Notes under the pieces: generated by a model
Told to the model about the DNA's origin: nothing
What the model saw: the letters and a program-made list of their open reading frames with translations, nothing else
The model's database searches: none
Made by a program: the position numbers and the translations under genes
Source of the DNA: an archaeon
GTDB lineage: Archaea; Iainarchaeota; Iainarchaeia; CSSED10-239
NCBI GenBank assembly: GCA_029563035.1
Contig: JAKQTP010000252.1
Coordinates: forward strand, 1-11,558
Direction of reading: 5' to 3'
Length of the DNA stretch: 11,558 bases
Part shown: positions 3,758 to 10,395 of the stretch, one piece after another
How positions within the stretch are numbered: the first letter of the stretch is position 1
Layout of the letters: each line of letters opens with the position of its first letter

Positions 3758-5680
3758 ATGTACAACAAATTAACACTACAAGAAAAAGAAACACTTTATT
3801 TAGAGGCAAAAGATGCTTATTATAACTCACAACCTATAATGTCTGATTTTGAATTTGACGAATTAGAAGAACAGTTAAAAAAAGAAGGCTCTAAAATTAC
3901 ATCAATTGTAGGGGCAACTGTAGGTGAAAGATTTAAGAGAAGACATTTAATAGAGCAAAAATCTTTAGCTAAGATACAGGTCAACAATGAAGATTTTAAT
4001 TCCGAATCATATTTGGAATCTGAATTAGCAGTTAATAAATGGTTTAGAGAACATAAAGCAAATTATTATTTAACAGAACCTAAATATGATGGTAATGCCG
4101 CAACAGTTTATTATGTTGATAGTGTTCTTGATTATGTTTTGTCTAGAGGTGATGGTTTAGAAGGCTCAGATATAACCAATAAAATAAAACATAATTTACC
4201 TACAAAACTTAATAGGTTTGTGAGGGGCACTTTAATTGTTAAAGGAGAAATTTGTATTAAAACAAAAATTTTTAATGAAAAATATTTACCATTAGGTTTT
4301 AAGAATCCAAGAAATTTTATTGCAGGTAAACTTAATCCTGAGAATAATGAAATATGTTTAGAGGCAGAATTTATTCCTGTGGAAATGACAATAATACAAG
4401 ATGGTAAACAAACAAAATTAGAAGATACAGAAATTTTAAATCTTAATTTTCAAACATATCCTAAAATCATTAAAACAGAATCTAACTGTAATTTTAAACA
4501 GTTGTTCACACAATTAAAAAAGTATAGAGAATCAGAATCTGAATTTCAGTTAGATGGTTTCGTTATAAAAACAGATTTGGTTTATAGAGAAGTATATGGC
4601 GAAAAATCACATCATCCAAATTGGGCTGTAGCAATTAAATTTCCTCCACAAGAAAAAGTAACCACAATTATTGATGTCGAATGGCAACTTGGCAAGACGG
4701 GTGAATTAACACCCGTAGCAGTATTAGAGCCAATTATGTTAGATGGCTCAGAGGTAACAAGAACATCTTTGCATAATTTAGGATATATTTTAGAGAAAGA
4801 AACTTATATTGGCTCTTCAGTAATCATTGCAAAGAAAGGAGATATTATTCCTCAAATAATTAAAGTTGTTTCAACATCAAATAATTTTGATAAATATCGT
4901 AGAGAGCCTAAATTATTATATCCTAAAACAGTTAATAAGGTTGATGTTAATCCTGATGATTTATCAATTGATGGTGTCCACTTATATTGGGATAATGAAG
5001 ATGGAATAAATATTAAAAAAATGCAAGTTGCTATAAAACTTCTTAAGGTTGATGATTTAGGTGGTGCAACAATTGAAAAATTATATGAAGAAGGATTAAA
5101 AACGGTTTTTGATTTATTTAATCCAGAAGTATTCAATAAAAAAATGTTGCAAAAGGTTTTCACAAATGATGATTCTTCAATGCCGGATAAAATTTACAAT
5201 AACTTTATAACTCTACAATCAATTGATTATTGGAAAATATTTAACTTATTGCAAGTTGAAAATTTAGGAGAAACATTATCTAAGAAAATGGCAGAACATT
5301 ATGCGGGTATAACAGTTGATTTTAAAGGGATGAATAAAGAATTAACAGAATTATTAACCAATAAAAATTCAATTTTATCTCAAAATGTGAAGGAATTAGA
5401 AAAATTAGTTCTTGATTGTGGATTTACAATTAACTACCCGGTTGCAAAAGTAAAATCATCAAATATTATAACTTATGAGATGACCGGAAGTTGGTCAGAA
5501 GGAACAAAATCTGAATTCGAAGATGCTGTTAGAACATTTGCCGAAGCAACAAAATTAACCAAAGAAACAAATTATTTAGTTTGTGAAAATACACAAGGTT
5601 CAAGTTCGAAAATTGCTAAGGCAAATAAATTAGGTGTTACTGTTATTACTTATGAGGATTTTTTAAAACTTAACAAATGA
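3758..5680 (+). CDS. ligA: NAD+-dependent DNA ligase
   Basis: A 640-aa enzyme that seals DNA nicks using NAD+, here probably in phage DNA replication or repair. Domain Ia is seen at residues 20-40 (AYYNSQPIMSDFEFDELEEQL), where NAD+ is bound. The adenylation domain follows, with the AMP-accepting Lys109 in EPKYDG, then SRGDG (129-133), KGEICI (162-167), NPRNFIAGKL (183-192), DGFVIKTD (266-273) and AIKFPP (292-297). The OB-fold region contains GKTGELTPVAVLEP and TRTSLHN. A helix-hairpin-helix region spans about 420-560, and a C-terminal BRCT domain covers about 567-640. The four cysteines of the usual zinc finger, expected between about 385 and 420, are all absent, while the rest is close to full length. 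The start is the first ATG after a Bacteroidota-type promoter. It overlaps the next gene by 4 bases (ATGA). Confidence 0.95.
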   Translation: MYNKLTLQEKETLYLEAKDAYYNSQPIMSDFEFDELEEQLKKEGSKITSIVGATVGERFKRRHLIEQKSLAKIQVNNEDFNSESYLESELAVNKWFREHKANYYLTEPKYDGNAATVYYVDSVLDYVLSRGDGLEGSDITNKIKHNLPTKLNRFVRGTLIVKGEICIKTKIFNEKYLPLGFKNPRNFIAGKLNPENNEICLEAEFIPVEMTIIQDGKQTKLEDTEILNLNFQTYPKIIKTESNCNFKQLFTQLKKYRESESEFQLDGFVIKTDLVYREVYGEKSHHPNWAVAIKFPPQEKVTTIIDVEWQLGKTGELTPVAVLEPIMLDGSEVTRTSLHNLGYILEKETYIGSSVIIAKKGDIIPQIIKVVSTSNNFDKYRREPKLLYPKTVNKVDVNPDDLSIDGVHLYWDNEDGINIKKMQVAIKLLKVDDLGGATIEKLYEEGLKTVFDLFNPEVFNKKMLQKVFTNDDSSMPDKIYNNFITLQSIDYWKIFNLLQVENLGETLSKKMAEHYAGITVDFKGMNKELTELLTNKNSILSQNVKELEKLVLDCGFTINYPVAKVKSSNIITYEMTGSWSEGTKSEFEDAVRTFAEATKLTKETNYLVCENTQGSSSKIAKANKLGVTVITYEDFLKLNK

Positions 5681-6078
5681 AAATAAGAATTAAACCAGAG
5701 AGATATGGTATAACAGCCGCTCCAAGCATAACAAAAAATATGATGGAATATTTTTGGGAAAAGAAATATTTTATTATTGACAGACAATTAGGACATCATT
5801 TCCCAATAGAATCTATAAATATTAGAATTAATCAAGCTTTACCTTGGATGGATTATCATTTTTATGTAACAATCAACAATGATGTAGAATCCGAAGACAA
5901 TACTTTTCATATACAATTTAATAAATCAGAAGTAGAAAGATATTTTGAAGATAAGAAAAGCAATTCTTATCTTCAATCAGATTATAATAAAGGATATAAA
6001 AATACTAAATGGAATTTCTTATATTTTTGTTTGGGTTATAGCGTTAAAGAATTAAATATAATGTTTGGCTTAAATTAA
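5677..6078 (+). CDS. Hypothetical 133-aa protein, coupled to ligase
   Basis: An unrecognised soluble protein. It starts inside the ligase stop (ATGA), so translation is probably coupled and the two are co-expressed. It opens with MKIRIKPERYGITAAPS, then a segment rich in His, Trp and Tyr (MEYFWEKKYFIIDRQLGHHF), a beta-type stretch (YHFYVTINND) and a Lys/Tyr-rich C-terminal part. No catalytic motif or membrane segment is apparent. Its position suggests a role alongside DNA metabolism, but this is only context. Confidence 0.75.
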   Translation: MKIRIKPERYGITAAPSITKNMMEYFWEKKYFIIDRQLGHHFPIESINIRINQALPWMDYHFYVTINNDVESEDNTFHIQFNKSEVERYFEDKKSNSYLQSDYNKGYKNTKWNFLYFCLGYSVKELNIMFGLN

Positions 6079-6096
6079 TTATAAAAAATAAAATTT

Positions 6097-6420
6097 ATGA
6101 AAAAATACAATGTACAAGAAGTTTTTGACAGATATACAGAAAATGAGAAGCTAGAAGAGGCAGATATTTTTCATCTATATGATACAAGAGAAGAGTGTAT
6201 CATAAAAAATAATGGGTATCATGATAGTAGACTTTTTAGACTGGTTGGATTTAATACTCAAACTATAGAGAAACGTGAACTTGGTATCCACGATGGTTTA
6301 GAAAGCTTTTCTAATAATTTATGTGTTAGAAAAATTAGAGTATATGCAGATGGTTCATTTTTCATTTCTTTATCAAGACCCGCAAAGCTTCATTTGTTTC
6401 AATGTATTACTCTTGATTAA
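6097..6420 (+). CDS. Hypothetical 107-aa protein
   Basis: An unrecognised protein, 18 bases after the preceding gene behind an A-rich leader. The N-terminus is acidic and helical (MKKYNVQEVFDRYTENEKLEEADIF). The C-terminal half reads as beta strands (LCVRKIRVYADGSFFISLS). Cysteines at 34, 76 and 103 show no metal-binding spacing. It is part of the ligase operon. Confidence 0.75.
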   Translation: MKKYNVQEVFDRYTENEKLEEADIFHLYDTREECIIKNNGYHDSRLFRLVGFNTQTIEKRELGIHDGLESFSNNLCVRKIRVYADGSFFISLSRPAKLHLFQCITLD

Positions 6421-6437
6421 AATTTAAAATAAAAAAT

Positions 6438-6695
6438 ATGAAAAATAGTACAACTTGGTTTGATGCAACAAAAATATTTCCACCATTTGATAAAAATGTG
6501 TTGTGTTATTATACATTACCCACAACTGACAGCAAAGGTAAAAAAGAAGGTAAAATTTATGAATACTTTGTTATTGCAATATGTGAAAGTATAACAGAAA
6601 GCTTAAATAATAAGAGTGCTTTATGGAAAGATTCTAATTATAATAATATTGAACCACTATATTGGTGTGAATTACCATGTCCTCCTAAATTTTAA
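6438..6695 (+). CDS. DUF551-like phage protein
   Basis: An 85-aa protein with the DUF551-type layout: TWFDATKIFPPFDKNVLCYY near the start (aromatic, Pro, then a VLxYY strand), a middle strand YFVIAICES, and YWCELPCPP close to the end. It has the same overall plan as the cassette 3 product at 1146-1403, but the two differ in sequence. The family has no known biochemical role and is typical of phages and prophages. Last gene of the ligase operon. Its stop overlaps the stop of the convergent minus-strand gene by 4 bases, leaving no room for a separate terminator between the operons. Confidence 0.65.
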   Translation: MKNSTTWFDATKIFPPFDKNVLCYYTLPTTDSKGKKEGKIYEYFVIAICESITESLNNKSALWKDSNYNNIEPLYWCELPCPPKF

Positions 6696-7117
6696 AAAGT
6701 AGAATTAATCTCTAATAACATTTCTATCTTCTTTTCTTTAAATTGTTTAGATGCTTTATTAAGGTCTAAATCTACCCAATCTTCATATTCTAAAAATTCT
6801 ATAAATAAACTTTCTGGATTATTCACAATAATTTCTTTTTCATCACAATCTACACGATAAGGAGCAACCAACTCTCCTCTATCTAATAATTTTTCCTTTA
6901 TTTCACCTCTTATAAAAGGTTTCTTTATAAAGAATTGATTGTTTTTATTTGTTATAAAAAAAGTACTATAAATAGCCCTCACAACATTATCTTCTTTAAT
7001 GTAATACAAATATAAACTTTTCTTTAAAACTTCTTTAATGGCGTTGTTTGGTGTGTTATTTTCGATTTTACTATCTAGGGGTTCTATTATTGTATGGAAT
7101 CCAGCGTGTTCGTTCAT
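6692..7117 (-). CDS. Hypothetical 141-aa protein
   Basis: An unrecognised protein at the downstream end of the minus-strand operon, starting 10 bases after the MazG-like gene. It starts MNEHAGFHTIIEPLDSKIEN. A central part with alternating hydrophobic residues (SLYLYYIKEDNVVRAIYSTF, then FFITNKNNQFFIKKP) suggests a beta-rich fold. The C-terminus is helical and charged (NKASKQFKEKKIEMLLEIN). No catalytic motif, signal peptide or membrane helix is visible. Confidence 0.75.
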   Translation of the reverse strand: MNEHAGFHTIIEPLDSKIENNTPNNAIKEVLKKSLYLYYIKEDNVVRAIYSTFFITNKNNQFFIKKPFIRGEIKEKLLDRGELVAPYRVDCDEKEIIVNNPESLFIEFLEYEDWVDLDLNKASKQFKEKKIEMLLEINSTF

Positions 7118-7127
7118 AAATTAAATA

Positions 7128-7700
7128 TTATTTTGATTCTAAAACCTTTCTCTCTTCTTCTAAATCTCTATTAAGAGCCTTTATCTCTGAAAATTTAGAG
7201 CCAAATCTCTTAGCTAATTTTAAGATATTTTTTGTTAGAGCATCCAATACATTTATATCTAATCTTTCTGCAATATAAAATAAATAAGAAACATACATAG
7301 TCAAATAATCTTTTTTAAACATCGCCGAGTTTAAAATTCTTATTGATTCTATTCCGGTTAATTGAATATTTGTTTTGTTTTTTAAAGTTCTTCTGAAAAA
7401 ATCTAAATAATTTTGTTCAGGTTGAAATCTGTAATTTTTATTCAAAGACTCATTTGCCAGATACCACATTTGGTCTGCCCATTCTTCTATAACATTAACA
7501 ACATCTACCTCTTTTTTATAAGCTAATTCTTTCTTATAAATATCATTTAATTCACCTATCTCTGTTATGATTCCAGAAATCATATGGTCGGTATTTAAAT
7601 CTTTGCTCCCCATATCTGCATTCGTCCTACTTGCAAATGTTTTGTATTGTTCTAGAGAAATTATTTTAAATTCTTCCTCTATAATGTTTTTCTTTGCCAT
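7128..7700 (-). CDS. MazG-like NTP pyrophosphohydrolase
   Basis: The 190-aa product has the metal-binding pattern of all-alpha NTP pyrophosphohydrolases. ExxE occurs at Glu47-Glu50 (TEIGELND) and ExxD at Glu73-Asp76 (IEEWADQMWYL), 22 residues apart, within the family's usual spacing. The N-terminal EQYKTFASRTNAD and the C-terminal FGSKFSEIKALNRDLEEER are also typical of phage members. These enzymes hydrolyse (d)NTPs to monophosphates. In phages they are thought to act on nucleotide pools or alarmone-type signals, though the substrate cannot be told from sequence. It overlaps the upstream gene by one base (TAATG), in an operon with a HAD nucleotidase, another nucleotide-acting enzyme. Confidence 0.85.
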   Translation of the reverse strand: MAKKNIIEEEFKIISLEQYKTFASRTNADMGSKDLNTDHMISGIITEIGELNDIYKKELAYKKEVDVVNVIEEWADQMWYLANESLNKNYRFQPEQNYLDFFRRTLKNKTNIQLTGIESIRILNSAMFKKDYLTMYVSYLFYIAERLDINVLDALTKNILKLAKRFGSKFSEIKALNRDLEEERKVLESK

Positions 7701-7909
7701 TATTTTTTTATTTTATTAATTAATAAATCTGAAAAAGGTATTTCTTCGTTAAATATACCAATTATATTCATATATCCCTTGCCATTTGTTTGACACCAAA
7801 TATTAGCTTCATCAATAGACTCGCAATTTAAGATACTAATTGTATCAATATAATGTGCTATTTGATTCGTCATTGGATTTTCTGCTATTATTCTAGAAAC
7901 AAACACCAT
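7700..7909 (-). CDS. Hypothetical 69-aa protein
   Basis: A small unrecognised protein. It starts MVFVSRIIAENPMTNQIAHY and includes ESIDEANIWCQTNGKGYMNIIGIF, an alternating strand-helix-strand pattern, then a basic end INKIKK. It lies 2 bases after the upstream gene and overlaps the MazG-like gene by one base, so it is certainly part of the operon. No functional motif. Confidence 0.7.
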   Translation of the reverse strand: MVFVSRIIAENPMTNQIAHYIDTISILNCESIDEANIWCQTNGKGYMNIIGIFNEEIPFSDLLINKIKK

Positions 7910-7911
7910 TT

Positions 7912-8145
7912 CTATAGAGAATTTAAAAGTTCTTCTTTTGTGGCAAAAGTCTCTATTGAATCTTTTTCTATTTTATTATTTGTGCCAGGTATATCAACTA
8001 TATATGTCTCTTTGTAAACATAACCCATATTAAAACCTTTAGAAATTGATTTGGTATTTATTGTCAAAATATTTCCCTTGGCCACTTTGTTCTCATGTAT
8101 AAAATAAACCTCTTGGTCTAAGTTAAATTTTGTTTTTAATTGCAT
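7912..8145 (-). CDS. Small beta-rich phage protein of unknown function
   Basis: A 77-aa protein beginning MQLKTKFNLDQEVYFIHENK, then KGNILTINTKS, YKETYIVDIPG and a helical end FATKEELLNSL. The strand-rich part with an F.L...VYF opening resembles small SH3-like or KOW-like barrels common among uncharacterised phage proteins of Bacteroidota. That comparison is by pattern only. It lies one base after the HAD gene in the same operon. Confidence 0.7.
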   Translation of the reverse strand: MQLKTKFNLDQEVYFIHENKVAKGNILTINTKSISKGFNMGYVYKETYIVDIPGTNNKIEKDSIETFATKEELLNSL

Positions 8146-8146
8146 C

Positions 8147-8668
8147 TTATATTAAATTTATTAATTGTTTATAACTTTGTTCTAAGCTTCCTCTATGATG
8201 TATAAATATTCCGCCATTTTTCTCCCAAACATCTTTTTGTAGAATAAAATCATCTATTAAAATGTTTTTATTATTTTCCGAATCTATAATATAACAATGT
8301 TTGTCTTTCCATGAATCTGAAAATAAAACATTAAAATCATCTCCGAAATTCCTTATAATCCATAATTGTTTTTCTGCAATAACTCTTCTCTTATTTGTTT
8401 TATCAGCAGAAATAGAAGTTAAAAAAGAAATATTTATATCTTCTCTCTTATTTAATCCCAACATAAGCAAATAAAACTGTTTTGACCAAGGCATAATCTC
8501 TAAATCTAAGAAAAGATTTATTTTAGAATCTGGTTTTGTATATTTTCTAAGAGAATCATTCCAATCATCTTTTGTGAGTGATTCCATAGGTTTATTTAAA
8601 ATTTCAGAAAGCTTCTTCTCTAGATTAGCAAAAACTCCATCTAAGTCTAAATATATATTATAATTCAT
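8147..8668 (-). CDS. HAD-superfamily phosphatase, 5'(3')-nucleotidase-like
   Basis: The 173-aa product carries HAD motifs in order. Motif I is YLDLDGVFAN with Asp8 as nucleophile and Asp10 as acid/base. Motif II is FLTS around Thr84-Ser85. A lysine in SWKDKH (121-123) serves as motif III, and motif IV is ILIDDF with Asp139-Asp140. The length and the WIIRNFGDDFNVLFS stretch fit the 5'(3')-deoxyribonucleotidase-like branch found in phages, which would remove phosphate from (deoxy)nucleoside monophosphates. Substrate specificity is inferred. It is the first gene of the minus-strand operon and begins 4 bases after a TACATTTG promoter element, so the mRNA may be leaderless. Confidence 0.85.
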   Translation of the reverse strand: MNYNIYLDLDGVFANLEKKLSEILNKPMESLTKDDWNDSLRKYTKPDSKINLFLDLEIMPWSKQFYLLMLGLNKREDINISFLTSISADKTNKRRVIAEKQLWIIRNFGDDFNVLFSDSWKDKHCYIIDSENNKNILIDDFILQKDVWEKNGGIFIHHRGSLEQSYKQLINLI

Positions 8669-8672
8669 GTTA

Positions 8673-8680
8673 CAAATGTA
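8673..8680 (-). promoter_or_regulatory. Minus-strand -7 element, possibly giving a leaderless mRNA
   Basis: Read on the minus strand this is TACATTTG, an exact match to the Bacteroidota TAnnTTTG -7 element, followed by TAAC and then the ATG of the HAD gene. Given the usual distance to the transcription start, the mRNA would begin at or next to the ATG. No TTTG -33 box is visible: the upstream stretch is the T-rich arm of the terminator at 8698-8737. Confidence 0.5.
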
Positions 8681-8697
8681 ATATTTCTTTTTTAATA

Positions 8698-8737
8698 AAA
8701 AAAAGGTTTTAGAAAATAAAATCTAAAACCTTTTTTT
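8698..8737 (-). terminator. Strong hairpin terminator after the tRNA gene
   Basis: A perfect 16-bp inverted repeat (8698-8713 with 8722-8737) with an 8-nt loop. On the minus strand it ends in a run of T, placed 2 bases after the 3' end of the tRNA. The GC part is GGTTTTAGA / TCTAAAACC, and the outer A/T runs make it look bidirectional. It ends the upstream minus-strand transcript carrying the tRNA and separates it from the next operon. Confidence 0.85.
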
Positions 8738-8739
8738 AG

Positions 8740-9056
8740 TAGCGGGAGAAGGATTCGAACCTCCGACCTTCTGGTAATGCTTACTACTATGATTTTCATC
8801 ACCACATAATTAAATGTGTTTGTAGTCTGGACTTTCTCTTCATCCTTATTATTTTTAATAAGGAGCCAAACATAAAGTCTCTACACCTTCCTAATTTCTT
8901 AGGCTTGGCTCGGGATTAGTATGCTAAAACCTTCCCCGAATTTGAATGGTTTCTTTTAAGAATTACTCCTTAAAAAGCCCTATAATAATAAACTAAGCAA
9001 TTAACATTTAATATTATATTTTTGAGCCAGGCGAGCTACCTCTGCTCTATCCCGCG
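8740..9056 (-). tRNA. Initiator tRNA-fMet(CAT), split by a group I intron
   Basis: Exon 1 is 9056-9025 and exon 2 is 8779-8740 on the minus strand, 72 nt joined. Exon 1 starts CGCGGGATAGAGCAG and exon 2 ends in a T arm GGAGG-TTCGAAT-CCTTC and acceptor TCCCGCT plus A73. The spliced anticodon loop reads CTCATTA, anticodon CAT. Initiator features are the unpaired C1 x T72 and the A11:T24 pair. The third one, three G:C pairs at 29-31, is only partial because 29 is T:A. C27 x A43 is unpaired. Position 37 is T where a purine is expected. CCA is not encoded. It is transcribed with or after the upstream minus-strand genes and followed by a strong terminator. A phage-encoded initiator tRNA would affect translation start during infection, which is inference. 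Confidence 0.85.
8780..9024 (-). ncRNA. Group I intron in the anticodon loop of tRNA-fMet
   Basis: 245 nt on the minus strand. The 5' exon ends with U33 and the intron ends with G (8780), as group I splicing requires, placing it between U33 and C34. The conserved core is readable: P around 8943-8931 (AAATTCGGGGAAG), Q around 8918-8902 (TAATCCCGAGCC...), R around 8886-8871 (GTGTAGAGACTTTATG) and S around 8840-8821 (AAGAGAAAGTCC...). P4 forms from TCGGG with CCCGA, P7 from GACT with AGTC. Hairpins fit P2 (TTAAGGA/TTCTTAA), P6 (8890-8903), P8 (8844-8863) and P9 elements (CACAT/ATGTG, TGAT/ATCA). The core resembles cyanobacterial tRNA introns. The guide sequence is weak: GGCT just before P2 could pair with exon GGCU. 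There is no endonuclease ORF inside. Confidence 0.85.
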
Positions 9057-9086
9057 ATATAATTTTAAATAGTATTAAATAATTTA

Positions 9087-9848
9087 TTATCCTGCTAAAA
9101 ATTTATTATCTTCTTTAATTTCATCATCAGAATTATCTTGTGTGATAGGTTCATCTTTAACATCTCTCTTAATAAAATTTAAATTCTCAGAATCTATCTT
9201 TTTTATTATTTCTCCTGAGTTATATTTTTCAGTAAAATCATTATATATTTTGGAAGAAAAGAATAAATCACAATAAAAATTATAGAGAAAACTATTTTCT
9301 AATTCTTCTTTAATTTTATTGTGATTAAGGTATTTCGCAAAAAACTCTATTGACATTTGGTCTGTTGCTTTAGAAATATCAAGACAATTATATTGAATCA
9401 ATGTCATAAAGCTTTTTAATGGTAGAAAGGTTTGTTTAAAACCTTTATCAGAGAAATCAAATACTTTATGAGCGATTTGTTTCTTTACTTTATCTATTTT
9501 CTCTATACAAACTAATTCTTCTTTCTCAGATACTGTTATTTGTATAAATTTTTTTTCTTCACAATATTTTAATAATAACACTTTTGTTATAAAAGGTAAT
9601 TTTTTAAATTTCAATATAAATTTTTTTATCTCACAACCATAAAACCAGAATTGTAATTTTAATTCTGATTGCAATAATGATTCTATATTAGATATTTCTG
9701 CCGCCTGTTTATAAAATGTATTATAAATTATTTTTGTATTCTTTAATTCTTTAACAAATTCTGCATTCCTGCAAAAATAAACAAGCTTTTCTTGAAATTT
9801 CTTCCAAGAATCTTTATTAAGGTATTCTGATTCTAAAATTTTATCCAT
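9087..9848 (-). CDS. Hypothetical 253-aa phage protein
   Basis: An unrecognised protein, mostly helical and rich in Lys, Phe and Tyr, with an acidic disordered-looking tail (about residues 222-253, including DNSDDEIKEDNK). Aromatic-rich helices such as LQSELKLQFWFYGCEIKKFI and LYNFYCDLFFSS are not membrane segments because charges interrupt them. It overlaps the preceding gene by 8 bases, so the two are co-expressed. The tRNA gene lies 30 bases downstream with no clear promoter of its own and may share this transcript. Its location next to a BppU-like gene suggests a virion or assembly function, but nothing in the sequence shows it. Confidence 0.75.
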   Translation of the reverse strand: MDKILESEYLNKDSWKKFQEKLVYFCRNAEFVKELKNTKIIYNTFYKQAAEISNIESLLQSELKLQFWFYGCEIKKFILKFKKLPFITKVLLLKYCEEKKFIQITVSEKEELVCIEKIDKVKKQIAHKVFDFSDKGFKQTFLPLKSFMTLIQYNCLDISKATDQMSIEFFAKYLNHNKIKEELENSFLYNFYCDLFFSSKIYNDFTEKYNSGEIIKKIDSENLNFIKRDVKDEPITQDNSDDEIKEDNKFLAG

Positions 9849-10362
9849 TGAATTTTTTTAATAATTGTAATTCAGCTTTTCTTAAACCTTTTTCATAAGA
9901 TTCACCCGCTTGTTGTCTTTTTTTAACAACTTCATTTAATTTAATTAATGCATTTTTTCTCTTCCCGGTTTTCATAGCCTCAATAAAAAACAATAGATAT
10001 TCAACACCATCATTGTAACCTGTTGTTTCATTTCCGACATTACCTTTATTGTTTAAAACAGAAGAAAAAGGGTCATCTTTTAAAATGTTTTGTTTCATAG
10101 AAGGTTGTTTTATGATAGGTTGTTTTATATTATTTTTTTGAGGAATTCTACTTATTTCTGCATAAGCATTCTCATTTATTGTTCCTAATATTTCACCAGA
10201 ATCATCCATTAATTCTGTTTTTTGATTAGATGCTCCTAAATCTTCTTCTTGATAATTATATTGCTTTGGGACTCCATTAAGATATTTATAAACATCTTCT
10301 TCATTAAGAGGATTATATCCTTTAATTGCCATGTCTCTCTTTTGTTCTTTTGTTATATTCAT
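9841..10362 (-). CDS. Hypothetical 173-aa phage protein with a KQP repeat linker
   Basis: An unrecognised protein. The N-terminal part MNITKEQKRDMAIKGYNPLN is helical. A polar linker follows at about residues 75-95, with three short repeats (IKQP, IKQP, MKQN). The C-terminal helical half (about 120-173) is basic and coiled-coil-like (ALIKLNEVVKKRQQ, GLRKAELQLLKKF). Such a linker between a small N-terminal and a helical C-terminal part would suit an adaptor or scaffold, which is only a guess. It is separated by 33 bases from the BppU-like gene and overlaps the next gene by 8 bases. Confidence 0.75.
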   Translation of the reverse strand: MNITKEQKRDMAIKGYNPLNEEDVYKYLNGVPKQYNYQEEDLGASNQKTELMDDSGEILGTINENAYAEISRIPQKNNIKQPIIKQPSMKQNILKDDPFSSVLNNKGNVGNETTGYNDGVEYLLFFIEAMKTGKRKNALIKLNEVVKKRQQAGESYEKGLRKAELQLLKKFNG

Positions 10363-10380
10363 AATAATTTAATTTTCCTA

Positions 10381-10388
10381 CAAAAATA
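10381..10388 (-). promoter_or_regulatory. Possible -7 promoter element before the 173-aa gene
   Basis: On the minus strand this reads TATTTTTG, fitting TAnnTTTG, 18 bases before the ATG at 10362. No TTTG box is found at the expected 20-base distance upstream, and the stretch is AT-rich enough to give chance matches. It may be a promoter internal to the minus-strand gene run. Confidence 0.3.
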
Positions 10389-10395
10389 AATAAAT

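Noticed and set aside
4852..5163. Minus-strand open frame inside the ligase gene
   Set aside because: Shadow of the HhH-region coding sequence.
6692..6695. Terminator between the convergent operons
   Set aside because: The stop codons overlap and no hairpin with a T run is seen around this point.
8780..9024. Homing endonuclease inside the intron
   Set aside because: The intron is 245 nt with no open frame of useful length. The GIY-YIG gene is far away in the cassette array.
8740..9056. tRNA-Leu(CAA) reading of the split tRNA
   Set aside because: It would need an intron not ending in G or a 5' exon not ending in U. The short variable loop and the C1 x T72 mismatch also contradict leucine identity.
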